Shown here: piece by piece, positions 1 to 6,523 of the stretch
Layout of the letters: every line of letters begins with the position of its first letter
Numbering within the stretch: position 1 is the stretch's first letter
From: Anaerolineales bacterium
GTDB lineage: Bacteria > Chloroflexota > Anaerolineae > Anaerolineales > DRMV01
Length of the DNA stretch: 16,003 nucleotides
Assembly (NCBI GenBank): GCA_027026295.1
Contig: JALVOR010000132.1
Coordinates: 1 to 16,003 of the forward strand
Direction: 5' to 3'
Position numbers and translations under genes: made by a program
The notes under the pieces: generated by a model
Told to the model about the DNA's origin: nothing
Databases searched by the model: none
The model's input: only the letters and a program-made list of their open reading frames with translations

Positions 1-1482
1 GGTCACACCCTGCGCCCGGTGGATTTGGGTGCCATTGCCGCCTGCGGCCACGGTGAAATCGTGGTGGCCCGCAAGCCCCGGGTGGCAGTGTTGCCCACCG
101 GCACCGAACTGGTGCCCATTGGCACCGACCCGCAGCCGGGCGATATTCTGGAATACAACTCGGTGGTGCTTTCCGCCCAGGTGCGGCAGTGGGGCGGCGA
201 GCCGACCCGTTTCCCCATCAGCAAAGACGATTTTGACCTCATCCGCAGCCGGGTGGCGGAAGCCGCCCGTGGCCACGACCTGGTGTTAGTGAACGCCGGT
301 TCTTCGGCGGGCATGGAAGACTTTACCGCCGCGGTGGTCGAGAGCCTGGGCGAGTTGTTAGTGCACGGCATCGCTGTCCGCCCGGGGCACCCGGTGATTT
401 TGGGCATGTTGCATGTGGAAGACCGCCCCGTGCCGGTGATTGGCGTGCCGGGCTACCCCGCGGCGGCGGCGCTCACGGGCGAAATTTTCGTCGAGCCGCT
501 GCTTTCCCGCTGGCTGGGGCGCGCCCCGCATCGCCCGCCCACGATTACCGCCCGCCTGACCCGCAAACTGGCTTCCCCCGCGGGCGATGACGATTACATC
601 CGCGTGGCAGTGGGCAAGGTGGGCGACCGCTGGCTGGCTGCGCCTCTGGCGCGCGGCGCGGGCGTGATTACTTCGCTGGTGCGCGCCGATGGCATTTTGG
701 TGGTGCCGCGCGGGCGGCAGGGCTACGACGCGGGCGCTGAGGTGCCCATTCGTCTCTACCGTCCGCCGCAGGAACTCGGCAACACGATTTTCGCCGTGGG
801 TTCCCACGATGTGATTCTCGACCTGCTGGCGCAGTTTCTGGCAGCGCGCGACCGCCGCTTGGCTTCGGCGCATGTGGGCAGCCTGGGTGGGCTGGTTGCC
901 CTGCGACGCGGCGAAGCCCATTTTGCAGGCAGCCACCTGCTCGACCCCGAAACCGGCGAATACAACCTTGCTTACATCCGCCGTTATTTGCCCGGTGTGC
1001 CCGTGGTGGTGCTGGGCATGGTGGAACGCGAGCAGGGGCTGATGGTGCTGCCGGGCAACCCCAAAGGCATCCGCGATCTGGAAGACCTCACCCGCCCCGA
1101 TGTGACTTTCGTCAACCGCCAGCGCGGCGCGGGCACGCGGGTGCTGCTGGATTATCACCTGGCGCGGCTGGGCATTCAGCCCGAACAGGTGAAGGGCTAC
1201 GCGCAGGAAGAATTTACCCATCTGGCCGTTGCCGCGGCGGTTTCCGCTGGCAGGGCCGATTGCGGTTTGGGCATTCCGGCCGCCGCTCAAGCCTTAGGGC
1301 TGGATTTCGTGCCTCTTTTCCATGAGGAATACGACCTGGTTATTCCTCGCGAGCATTACAAAAGCAAATTGTTGGCGCCACTCTACGATGTGCTCGCCGA
1401 CGACGGTTTCCGGCAGATGGTGATGCGTTTACGGGGGTATAATGTAGAAAACATGGGTCGTATTCTCGCAAAGACGGAGTGA
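1..1482 (+). CDS. moeA: Molybdopterin molybdenumtransferase MoeA fused to a PBP-like domain (5' end outside window)
   Basis: The reading frame is open from base 1, so the N-terminus lies upstream of the window and 493 residues are visible. The first half is a MoeA C-terminal region: PRVAVLPTGTELVP, GDILEYNS, NAGSSAGMEDF (the family's usual GG-S loop region), VRPGHPVILG and GVPGYPAAA. MoeA inserts molybdenum into adenylylated molybdopterin in the cytoplasm. From about visible residue 260 a second domain begins (HVGSLGGL, FAGSHLLDPETGEYN, NRQRGAGTR, a C-terminal helix rich in charged residues). It matches the PBP-like domain (PF12727 type) known from MoeA fusions and from molybdate-responsive regulators. 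The domain has no signal peptide, so it probably binds a ligand in the cytosol. The next gene starts 3 bases after the stop, which suggests co-transcription. The family call is secure; the ligand of the second domain is unknown. Confidence 0.9.
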   Translation, partial: GHTLRPVDLGAIAACGHGEIVVARKPRVAVLPTGTELVPIGTDPQPGDILEYNSVVLSAQVRQWGGEPTRFPISKDDFDLIRSRVAEAARGHDLVLVNAGSSAGMEDFTAAVVESLGELLVHGIAVRPGHPVILGMLHVEDRPVPVIGVPGYPAAAALTGEIFVEPLLSRWLGRAPHRPPTITARLTRKLASPAGDDDYIRVAVGKVGDRWLAAPLARGAGVITSLVRADGILVVPRGRQGYDAGAEVPIRLYRPPQELGNTIFAVGSHDVILDLLAQFLAARDRRLASAHVGSLGGLVALRRGEAHFAGSHLLDPETGEYNLAYIRRYLPGVPVVVLGMVEREQGLMVLPGNPKGIRDLEDLTRPDVTFVNRQRGAGTRVLLDYHLARLGIQPEQVKGYAQEEFTHLAVAAAVSAGRADCGLGIPAAAQALGLDFVPLFHEEYDLVIPREHYKSKLLAPLYDVLADDGFRQMVMRLRGYNVENMGRILAKTE

Positions 1483-1485
1483 ACA

Positions 1486-1857
1486 ATGGCAAAGGCAAAA
1501 GTTTTGGTTGTTGACGACAACGTCTCGATGGCTGATGCCCTGTGCAGTATGCTTTCACTGCTGGATGTGGAGGCTGTGCCTGCTTATGGGCCACGCCCGG
1601 CGTTGGAAATGCTCGACCGCGTTCAGCCCGCGGCGATTTTCCTTGACCTCAACATGCCGGGCGTAAACGGCATTGAAGTGCTGGGGTTCCTGAAGCGCGA
1701 GCCGCGACTGGAGAATGTGCCAGTGATTGTGGTGACTTCGGATGACCAGCCAGAAACGCACCGCCGTGTGCGCAGTGCCGGCGCGTTGGATGTCATCGTG
1801 AAACCAGCCACGCTGGAGGCGTTGGAGCGTGTGCTGAAGATCGCAGGTCTTGTATAG
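1486..1857 (+). CDS. Stand-alone response-regulator receiver protein
   Basis: This 123-residue protein is a single CheY-like receiver domain with no output domain. The acidic pocket is D10-D11, the likely phospho-acceptor is D54 (in IFLDLNMPG), the switch residue is T84 (VVTS) and the conserved lysine is K106 (VIVKPAT), so the phosphorylation machinery looks intact. Such proteins act by phosphorylation-dependent protein binding in a two-component relay; the partner kinase is not in the window. The ATG lies 3 bases after the moeA stop and is preceded by GGAG at 1476-1479, inside the end of moeA. This suggests translational coupling. The following peroxiredoxin starts 10 bases after its stop. 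Nothing in the sequence shows which process it controls. Confidence 0.9.
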   Translation: MAKAKVLVVDDNVSMADALCSMLSLLDVEAVPAYGPRPALEMLDRVQPAAIFLDLNMPGVNGIEVLGFLKREPRLENVPVIVVTSDDQPETHRRVRSAGALDVIVKPATLEALERVLKIAGLV

Positions 1858-1867
1858 GGAGAAAGCC

Positions 1868-2347
1868 ATGCCTCTGGAATCTGGCCAACCAGCCCCTGAT
1901 TTTGCCTTGCCCGATGCACAGGGGGAAGTGCATCGCCTTTCGGATTATCGCGGCAGGGTGGTGGTGCTGTATTTTTACCCCAAGGATAATACTCCCGGTT
2001 GCACGCGCGAAGCGGTGGGCTTCCGAGATGATTACGGAGCCTATCAAAAGGCGGGCGTGGTCATCTTGGGCGTCAGCCCCGATCCGCCGGAGCGGCACGT
2101 GCGTTTCATGACCAAATACGACCTGCCGTTTACTCTGCTTGCCGACACCGAGCACAAGGTGTGTGAACTTTACGATGTGTGGAAGAAAAAGAAGAGTTTT
2201 GGCAAGGAGTATTTCGGCGTGGTGCGCACGACTTATATCATTGCCCCCGACGGCACCATTGCCAAAGTTTACAAGCGGGTAAAGACGGCAGAACACAGCA
2301 GACAGGTGCTTGCTGACTTGAAGGCGTTAGGTCTGTTACCTGAGTGA
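1868..2347 (+). CDS. bcp: Thiol peroxidase, Bcp/PrxQ-type peroxiredoxin
   Basis: This 159-residue thioredoxin-fold peroxidase reduces hydrogen and organic peroxides in the cytoplasm. The active-site signature YPKDNTPGCTREAVGFRD carries the peroxidatic C45. In E. coli Bcp the resolving cysteine is C50; here position 50 is valine. A third cysteine, C99 (HKVCELYDVW), matches the C99 of the E. coli protein. The enzyme must therefore work as a 1-Cys form or resolve through C99 or a partner thiol. The ATG at 1868 is chosen over the upstream TTG at 1850 because AGGGAG sits at 1856-1861 and the protein then begins like its family (LESGQPAPDFALPD). It is the last gene before a strong terminator. Confidence 0.93.
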   Translation: MPLESGQPAPDFALPDAQGEVHRLSDYRGRVVVLYFYPKDNTPGCTREAVGFRDDYGAYQKAGVVILGVSPDPPERHVRFMTKYDLPFTLLADTEHKVCELYDVWKKKKSFGKEYFGVVRTTYIIAPDGTIAKVYKRVKTAEHSRQVLADLKALGLLPE

Positions 2348-2350
2348 TGC

Positions 2351-2382
2351 AAAAAAGTCCTGCCATTGGGCAGGACTTTTTT
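2351..2382. terminator. Bidirectional intrinsic terminator between bcp and tatA
   Basis: A perfect 14-base inverted repeat (AAAAAAGTCCTGCC at 2351-2364 and GGCAGGACTTTTTT at 2369-2382) encloses the 4-base loop ATTG. Its GC-rich core is flanked by A's on the left and T's on the right, so it presents a stem plus U-tract to transcripts from either direction. It lies 3 bases after the bcp stop and 1 base from the tatA stop on the other strand, so it can end both convergent units. Confidence 0.95.
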
Positions 2383-2383
2383 G

Positions 2384-2569
2384 TTAGAGGTCTGTCTGGT
2401 CGCTGTCGTTGTTACTTTGGGTGGTTTCTTGGTCGTTGCCTTCCAAACCCTCGCGGAAGGAGCGGATGCTGCGACCGAGTTCCCTGGCGACGCCGCTGAT
2501 GCGCCCCACGCCGAAGAGCAGCAAGACAATCACCAAGACGACAAGCAGTTCGCCGATACCGAAATCCAT
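2384..2569 (-). CDS. tatA: Sec-independent protein translocase subunit TatA
   Basis: This 61-residue protein has the TatA/E layout: a short N-terminal membrane helix (MDFGIGELLVVLVIVLLLFGVGRI, residues 1-24), the glycine hinge, an amphipathic helix (VARELGRSIRSFREGL, about residues 27-42) and a short acidic tail. TatA oligomerises in the cytoplasmic membrane and forms the passage for folded proteins with twin-arginine signals. The ATG has a good Shine-Dalgarno on the minus strand (AGGAGA, plus-strand 2575-2580). No tatB or tatC is in the window, so the TatC receptor must be encoded elsewhere. The acceptor region FGxGR is conserved, which supports TatA over TatB. Confidence 0.92.
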   Translation of the reverse strand: MDFGIGELLVVLVIVLLLFGVGRISGVARELGRSIRSFREGLEGNDQETTQSNNDSDQTDL

Positions 2570-2601
2570 AATATTTCTCCTGAAAAGTTGAGTACTCGCG
2601 T

Positions 2602-2630
2602 ATTATACCGCACAACGGTGGCATTGTGCC
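2602..2630 (-). promoter_or_regulatory. Candidate promoter of tatA
   Basis: On the minus strand a perfect -10 hexamer TATAAT (plus-strand 2602-2607) lies about 35 bases upstream of the tatA ATG. With a 17-base spacer the -35 position reads GGCACA, which matches only the ACA half of the consensus. The -10 match and its position support a promoter; the -35 is weak. Confidence 0.5.
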
Positions 2631-2742
2631 TGTTCGAGGGGCTGCCAGCAGGCGGAAATTTTGCCGGTGAAAGGCGGGCGCTTTTCGAGCGATTTTATGG
2701 AAATTTTACGCCAGTCGATGATGTGGATATATATTGTTATTG

Positions 2743-2748
2743 TATAAT
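2743..2748 (+). promoter_or_regulatory. Candidate -10 element upstream of the liv operon
   Basis: A perfect TATAAT occurs at 2743-2748 in a locally AT-rich stretch between tatA and livK. No good -35 hexamer is found at 16-18 bases upstream. If used, it would give a 5' leader of about 450 bases containing the folded region at 2887-3076. The call rests on one hexamer and its context. Confidence 0.35.
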
Positions 2749-2886
2749 GGCAATACCTTTCAGGTAAACGCTATTTCAGCCCGGGCGGGGCAGGGTGTTT
2801 TGACACATCAAAGATGTTTTTGGGCAGCGACGTTTTCGCGGTCTGGCAGATCATTCAAAGATTCGGCCCGGGCGGGCACATTCTTC

Positions 2887-3076
2887 CAAGCCGCTAAGTA
2901 CTGCCTCGGTGATGCCGCAGTCGCTTTCCAGGGGAGAGAAGGCAAGGGCAAGGAAGCGAAGTGCAGGGGGAGAGGCTTCTTGACGGCATCCATGACCTTA
3001 GCGGTTTGCAAAACCTCCATAACGTATTTTAGAAAGTGGCGCGCCAGGCGCTGCATATCAGGATTTGAGGCGCCTG
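2887..3076 (+). promoter_or_regulatory. Candidate structured RNA leader of the liv operon
   Basis: Three nested helices can form. P1 is CAAGCCGCTAAG (2887-2898) with CTTAGCGGTTTG (2997-3008), 12 pairs including one G-U. P2 is GATGCCG (2911-2917) with CGGCATC (2984-2990). P3 is TCGCTTtCC (2921-2929) with GGAAGCGA (2952-2959), 8 pairs around a bulged T, capped by a purine-rich loop. Downstream, CAGGCGC (3045-3051) pairs with GCGCCTG (3070-3076), and a second GGCGC copy at 3038-3042 can compete. The 3' strand of P1 overlaps a short alternative hairpin (GGTTT/AAACC, 3003-3015). No known riboswitch class was recognised. Direction is inferred from the liv genes downstream. Confidence 0.5.
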
Positions 3077-3101
3077 CGCTTGTTCTGCCTAAACTTTACG
3101 C

Positions 3102-3126
3102 AAAGGAGGTGGTGTTGACGAAATAA
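3102..3126 (+). promoter_or_regulatory. Orphan strong Shine-Dalgarno with a minimal reading frame
   Basis: AAAGGAGGTG at 3102-3111 is a 10-base match to the complement of the usual 16S rRNA 3' end, yet no gene starts there. Directly downstream are GTG (3112) or TTG (3115), ACG, AAA and the stop TAA (3124-3126), a possible 4-5 codon frame. It lies about 80 bases before the livK ATG. It could be a ribosome-capture leader or a decoy for an anti-Shine-Dalgarno; chance is not excluded. Confidence 0.35.
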
Positions 3127-3206
3127 AAGCAGCAAGCATGTGTAAACGATGGTAATTGAACACAGTTTGTATTCTCTCATTAGTTCATGCTTAGGAGGTT
3201 GAAAGG

Positions 3207-4541
3207 ATGAAGAAGAAAGTAGGTCTTTTGCTCGTGGTGATCGCGATTCTCGCGGTGCTGCTTTCTGCCTGTGGCGGCGGCCAGTCCGCGGGCCAATCTG
3301 CCGGTCAGCCTGCCGGTAATTCCTCTGGAAACGGTCAGTCTGCCGGCACTTCCTCTGGAGGCGGTCAGTCCGCTGGTACTTCCTCCGGCGGAGAGGAAAG
3401 CTGCACGGTCACGTTCGGCGCTGCTGTTTCGCTCACAGGCAAGTATGCCAAGGAAGGCGAGTACGTCAGCAATGGCTACAACCTGTATGTTGAGGAAATC
3501 AACAAGCAGGGTGGCATTCAAGTTGGCGACAAAAAGTGCAAGGTGGCGCTGAAAGTTTATGACGATGAGAGCAAGGCTGACCGCAGCGCCCAACTGGTCG
3601 AGAAACTCATCACCGAAGACAAGGTGCAGTTCCTGTTGGGGCCCTATGGCTCTGGTAACACCTATGCGACGACTGCTATCGCCGAGAAATACCAGGTGCC
3701 CATGGTTGAAGCCAACGGCGCGGCAACCAAGATCTTCAACCGCGGCTTCAAGTACTCGTTCGCTGTGTTGACCCCCGCACCTTACTACCTGCGCGGCATC
3801 ATCGACCTTGCCCTTGACCAGGACCCCAATATCAAAACCGTTGCCATCATTGCTGAAAACGGCGCGTTTGCTCTTGAGGTGGCTGGCGGCGCCAAGGATT
3901 ATGCCGAGGAGAAAGGGCTGGAGGTAGTGTACTTCGACAAGTATGCCAAGGATGCCAAGGACCTCTCCTCCCTGCTGACGGCGATCAAGGCCAAGAACCC
4001 CGACATCCTCTTGGGGGCCGGTCACTTGCAGGATACGTTACTGATCGTGAAGCAGGCCAAGGACCTGAACCTCTCTCCCAAGGTGTTTGGCTTCAGCGTT
4101 GGGCCGACCTCGCCGGAATTTCGCAATGCGCTTGGGTCGGATGCCGACTATGTCTTTGGCGGTGCCCAATGGACGCCCGAACTCAAGATCCAGAGCGACG
4201 ACGTTTTCGGCACGCCGCAGCACTTCACCGAACTGTATGAGGCCAAGTACGGCGAAACGCCGCCTTACCAGGCTGCTGAGTCTGCCGCGGCGCTGATTGC
4301 TTACCAGAAGGCCATCGAGGCCGCGGGTTCGCTGGACCGCAAGGCCGTGCGCGATGCTCTGGCGCAACTGGACTACATGTCCTTCTACGGCAAACTGAAG
4401 TTCAACGAACAGGGCATGAACATCTACAAGCCGATGGCCGTGATGCAGAACTTCCCCGACGGCAAACTCTACACCGTGTGGCCCAAGGACGCGGCCACCA
4501 AGGCGCCCATTTATCCCTTCAAGCCTTGGGATGAACGGTAA
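3207..4541 (+). CDS. livK: Branched-chain amino acid-type ABC transporter, substrate-binding lipoprotein
   Basis: This 444-residue protein is the extracytoplasmic receptor of the importer encoded downstream. It starts with a lipoprotein signal (MKKK, a hydrophobic core, LSAC with the lipidated C22). A Gly/Ser/Gln-rich flexible linker with tandem repeats (about residues 23-62) follows, then a type I periplasmic-binding fold (Peripla_BP_6/LivJ class: VTFGAAVSLTGKYAKEG, YDDESKADRSAQLVEKLI, FLLGPYGSGNTYATTAIAEKYQVPMVEANGAA). The family binds branched-chain amino acids, other amino acids, amides, urea or aromatic acids; the true substrate cannot be read from sequence. The ATG at 3207 has an excellent Shine-Dalgarno, AGGAGG at 3193-3198. 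It is first in a five-gene operon, with an 87-base gap containing a hairpin before livH. Confidence 0.93.
   Translation: MKKKVGLLLVVIAILAVLLSACGGGQSAGQSAGQPAGNSSGNGQSAGTSSGGGQSAGTSSGGEESCTVTFGAAVSLTGKYAKEGEYVSNGYNLYVEEINKQGGIQVGDKKCKVALKVYDDESKADRSAQLVEKLITEDKVQFLLGPYGSGNTYATTAIAEKYQVPMVEANGAATKIFNRGFKYSFAVLTPAPYYLRGIIDLALDQDPNIKTVAIIAENGAFALEVAGGAKDYAEEKGLEVVYFDKYAKDAKDLSSLLTAIKAKNPDILLGAGHLQDTLLIVKQAKDLNLSPKVFGFSVGPTSPEFRNALGSDADYVFGGAQWTPELKIQSDDVFGTPQHFTELYEAKYGETPPYQAAESAAALIAYQKAIEAAGSLDRKAVRDALAQLDYMSFYGKLKFNEQGMNIYKPMAVMQNFPDGKLYTVWPKDAATKAPIYPFKPWDER
3279..3392 (+). repeat. In-frame tandem repeats encoding the LivK linker
   Basis: Two 12-base units (3279-3290, 3291-3302) coding GQSA are followed by three 30-base units (3303-3332, 3333-3362, 3363-3392). 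These code GQPAGNSSGN, GQSAGTSSGG and GQSAGTSSGG. The copies differ mainly at third codon positions, so the peptide repeat is kept while the DNA has diverged. The repeats give a flexible tether between the lipid anchor and the binding domain, and may vary in copy number by slippage or recombination. Confidence 0.85.
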
Positions 4542-4561
4542 GCAGCCTTTGTGCTCGTAAC

Positions 4562-4599
4562 CAGCATTGGCAAGGGGGGCTTTCCTCTTGCCAATGCTG
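4562..4599 (+). promoter_or_regulatory. Strong intercistronic hairpin between livK and livH
   Basis: CAGCATTGGCAAG (4562-4574) pairs perfectly with CTTGCCAATGCTG (4587-4599). The stem extends inward by four more pairs (two G-U) to a loop of about 4 bases. There is no T-tract after it, so it is not a typical terminator. Its place right after the binding-protein gene suggests a processing or 3'-stabilising hairpin that lets livK mRNA exceed that of the permease genes. That role is inferred from analogous transporter operons. Confidence 0.8.
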
Positions 4600-4628
4600 A
4601 TGTTAAAACCGCTGGTGAGGAGGTCAAA

Positions 4629-5498
4629 GTGAACTACGAATTGGGACAAGGTTTGGTCAATGTGCTCTTGTTGACCGGCACACTGACGCTGGTGGCTGTA
4701 GGCTTCTCCATTGTTTGGGGCATCTTGAACATCATCAACATTGCCCATGGCGCTTTCATCATGGTGGGCGCGTATGTCACCTACTGGCTTTTTACCTTGT
4801 GGGGCATTGACCCGTTTTTGTCTATTCCCATTTCCATGGTGTTGCTGTTCATCGTGGGGTATATCGTTCAAAGATACCTTATCAACTATGTGATTCGGGC
4901 GCCTTTGCTGGTCACGTTCTTGATCACTTTTGCCCTGGAAATCGTGATCATCAACCTGGCCACCGTGTTCTGGAAAGGTGACTTCCGCTCTGTGACCACG
5001 GCCTATTCGGGGGCAGGTTTCTCCATTGGCGAGATTCAGATTCCCTATGTCAGGCTGGCGGCCTTCGTCATCGCCCTGCTGCTTACCGGCCTGCTTCACG
5101 TGTATATGACCTACACCAAGCAGGGGAATGCCATCCGCGCAACGGGGATGGACGTGGATGCCGCCCGCTTGCAGGGTGTGAAAATTGCGCACACCTATGC
5201 CCTGACCTTTGCATTGGGTACAGCGCTGGCTGGGGCGGCAGGCAGCCTGATTAGTGTCAGTTTCCCGATATCGCCGACCATGGGTGGGTTGTATACCCTG
5301 CGCGCTTTTGTGATTTGCGTTCTGGGCGGTTTGGGAAGCATCCCGGCTGTGATTGCCGGCTCGCTGGTGTTTGCCTTCATCGAGGTCTTCAGCGGTGTCT
5401 ACACACCGGGCCTGAAAGAGGCCATTGCTTTGCTGGTCATGGTCCTCGTTCTCATTGTGCGCCCCACGGGCATCGCGGGCAAGGCTTTTTACCATTAG
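4629..5498 (+). CDS. livH: Branched-chain amino acid-type ABC transporter, permease LivH
   Basis: This 289-residue inner-membrane permease is one half of the translocation channel. Family marks are GFSIVWGILNIINIAHGAFIM near the N-terminus, GNAIRATGMDVDAARLQGV (the cytoplasmic coupling region that contacts the ATPases) and YTLRAFVICVLGGLGSIPAVIAGSLVFAF near the C-terminus. About eight hydrophobic segments are visible. The GTG start at 4629 is preferred because AGGAGG sits at 4618-4623 and the product then begins like its family (NYELGQGLVNVLLLTG). An upstream in-frame start at 4551 would add 26 residues translated through the intercistronic hairpin and is unlikely. livM follows 18 bases after the stop. 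Confidence 0.92.
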   Translation: MNYELGQGLVNVLLLTGTLTLVAVGFSIVWGILNIINIAHGAFIMVGAYVTYWLFTLWGIDPFLSIPISMVLLFIVGYIVQRYLINYVIRAPLLVTFLITFALEIVIINLATVFWKGDFRSVTTAYSGAGFSIGEIQIPYVRLAAFVIALLLTGLLHVYMTYTKQGNAIRATGMDVDAARLQGVKIAHTYALTFALGTALAGAAGSLISVSFPISPTMGGLYTLRAFVICVLGGLGSIPAVIAGSLVFAFIEVFSGVYTPGLKEAIALLVMVLVLIVRPTGIAGKAFYH

Positions 5499-5516
5499 TT
5501 CAAGGAGAAGCGGACG

Positions 5517-6521
5517 ATGAAGATATTAGGGCTTGAAAAGTTTTTCTCTGGGAGAAAAGGCTGGCTTTGGGGGCTGTTTGGGCTGTTTATGCTCGCACTG
5601 GCCGTGCTGCCCCTTTTTGCCTCAGGCTTTTGGTTGCGCACGTTGACCTTGATCTTCCTGCTGGCTGCCATGGCAGAAGGATGGAATTACATCGGCGGTT
5701 ACACGGGATATGCGGCTTTTGGTAACGTGGCCTTCTTTGGCATTGGCGCCTACGGTACCGCCCTTGCGATGCTGCGGCTGCATTTCTCCTTCTTCCCGGC
5801 GCTTCTCGTGGGCGTTGCCGCTGCGATGCTTTTCGCCATCGTCATCGGGTTGCCGGTGCTCAGGCTGAAAGGGCATTATTTCGCCATCGCCACGGTGGCG
5901 CTGGCCACCGCCGTGGGCGAAGTGGCAGATTACTGGACGGATTTCACTGGCGGTTCGGCAGGGTTGACCCTTCCTTTCTTCGACCCGATAGAATACAGCG
6001 GCCAGTTTTTCTATTACATCTCCTTCCTGCTGGTGATCTTCGGGCTCTGGCTGACTTATTTTGTGATGAAAGGCAAAATGGGTTACAGTTGGGTTGCTGT
6101 GCGAGAGGACGAAGATGCAGCCAAAATGATGGGAATCAATACAACTTGGGCAAAAGTGTCGGCGTTTGCCTTGAGCGCGTTAATGGCAGGCGCTGCAGGC
6201 GCGATCTACGGTTATTGGAATACTTTTGTATTGCCTGAGGAAGTTTTCAAGATCGACTATACCCTGCAGATGATCTTGTCAACCGTCCTGGGTGGGCCGG
6301 GCACCATCTTGGGGCCGTTCATTGGTGCCTTCCTCTACTACATTTTGATTACCCTCTTGGTGTTCTTCTTCCATGTTGGGGCGTTCCATGAGACCATTTT
6401 GGGTGTTATCATCATCCTGGTCATGGTCTTCACCCCTCAAGGGCTGATGGATTTCCTCAGCGGCAAGAAGAAGTTGACCCTCTCAAGCCTTCTCGAGAAC
6501 ATCCGGACGCACAAGGTGTAG
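5517..6521 (+). CDS. livM: Branched-chain amino acid-type ABC transporter, permease LivM
   Basis: This 334-residue inner-membrane permease is the partner of LivH. Diagnostic stretches are MAEGWNYIGGYTGYAAFGNV and FFGIGAYGTALA (LivM signature), LRLKGHYFAIATVALATAVG, and the coupling region VREDEDAAKMMGINTTWAKVSAFALSA. GGPGTILGPFIGAF comes near the end. It has about nine hydrophobic segments and a short basic cytoplasmic tail. The ATG at 5517 has AAGGAG at 5502-5507. The next gene starts 2 bases after its stop, so livG translation is probably coupled. Length and order fit the family. Substrate specificity is set mainly by the binding protein. Confidence 0.93.
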   Translation: MKILGLEKFFSGRKGWLWGLFGLFMLALAVLPLFASGFWLRTLTLIFLLAAMAEGWNYIGGYTGYAAFGNVAFFGIGAYGTALAMLRLHFSFFPALLVGVAAAMLFAIVIGLPVLRLKGHYFAIATVALATAVGEVADYWTDFTGGSAGLTLPFFDPIEYSGQFFYYISFLLVIFGLWLTYFVMKGKMGYSWVAVREDEDAAKMMGINTTWAKVSAFALSALMAGAAGAIYGYWNTFVLPEEVFKIDYTLQMILSTVLGGPGTILGPFIGAFLYYILITLLVFFFHVGAFHETILGVIIILVMVFTPQGLMDFLSGKKKLTLSSLLENIRTHKV

Positions 6522-6523
6522 AC

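Noticed and set aside
2780..2876. Direct repeat CCCGGGCGGG at 2780-2789 and 2867-2876
   Set aside because: Only ten GC-rich bases in two copies; expected often by chance in this composition and with no flanking symmetry.
2931..2990. Resemblance of GGCAAG...GACGGC to a cyclic-di-GMP (GEMM) riboswitch
   Set aside because: The conserved GACGCAAAGCC-type core and tetraloop-receptor arrangement are not present.
2808..3056. Open frame of 82 codons on the minus strand in the same gap
   Set aside because: No ribosome site and no family resemblance; proline/leucine runs come from the purine-rich plus strand.
2734..3126. Open frame of about 130 codons on the plus strand in the gap before livK
   Set aside because: No ribosome site at its start, composition unlike a protein, no recognisable motif, and it runs through the paired helices at 2887-3008.
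4038..5495. 485-codon minus-strand frame opposite livK and livH
   Set aside because: Shadow frame; both sense-strand genes have clear family motifs and ribosome sites.
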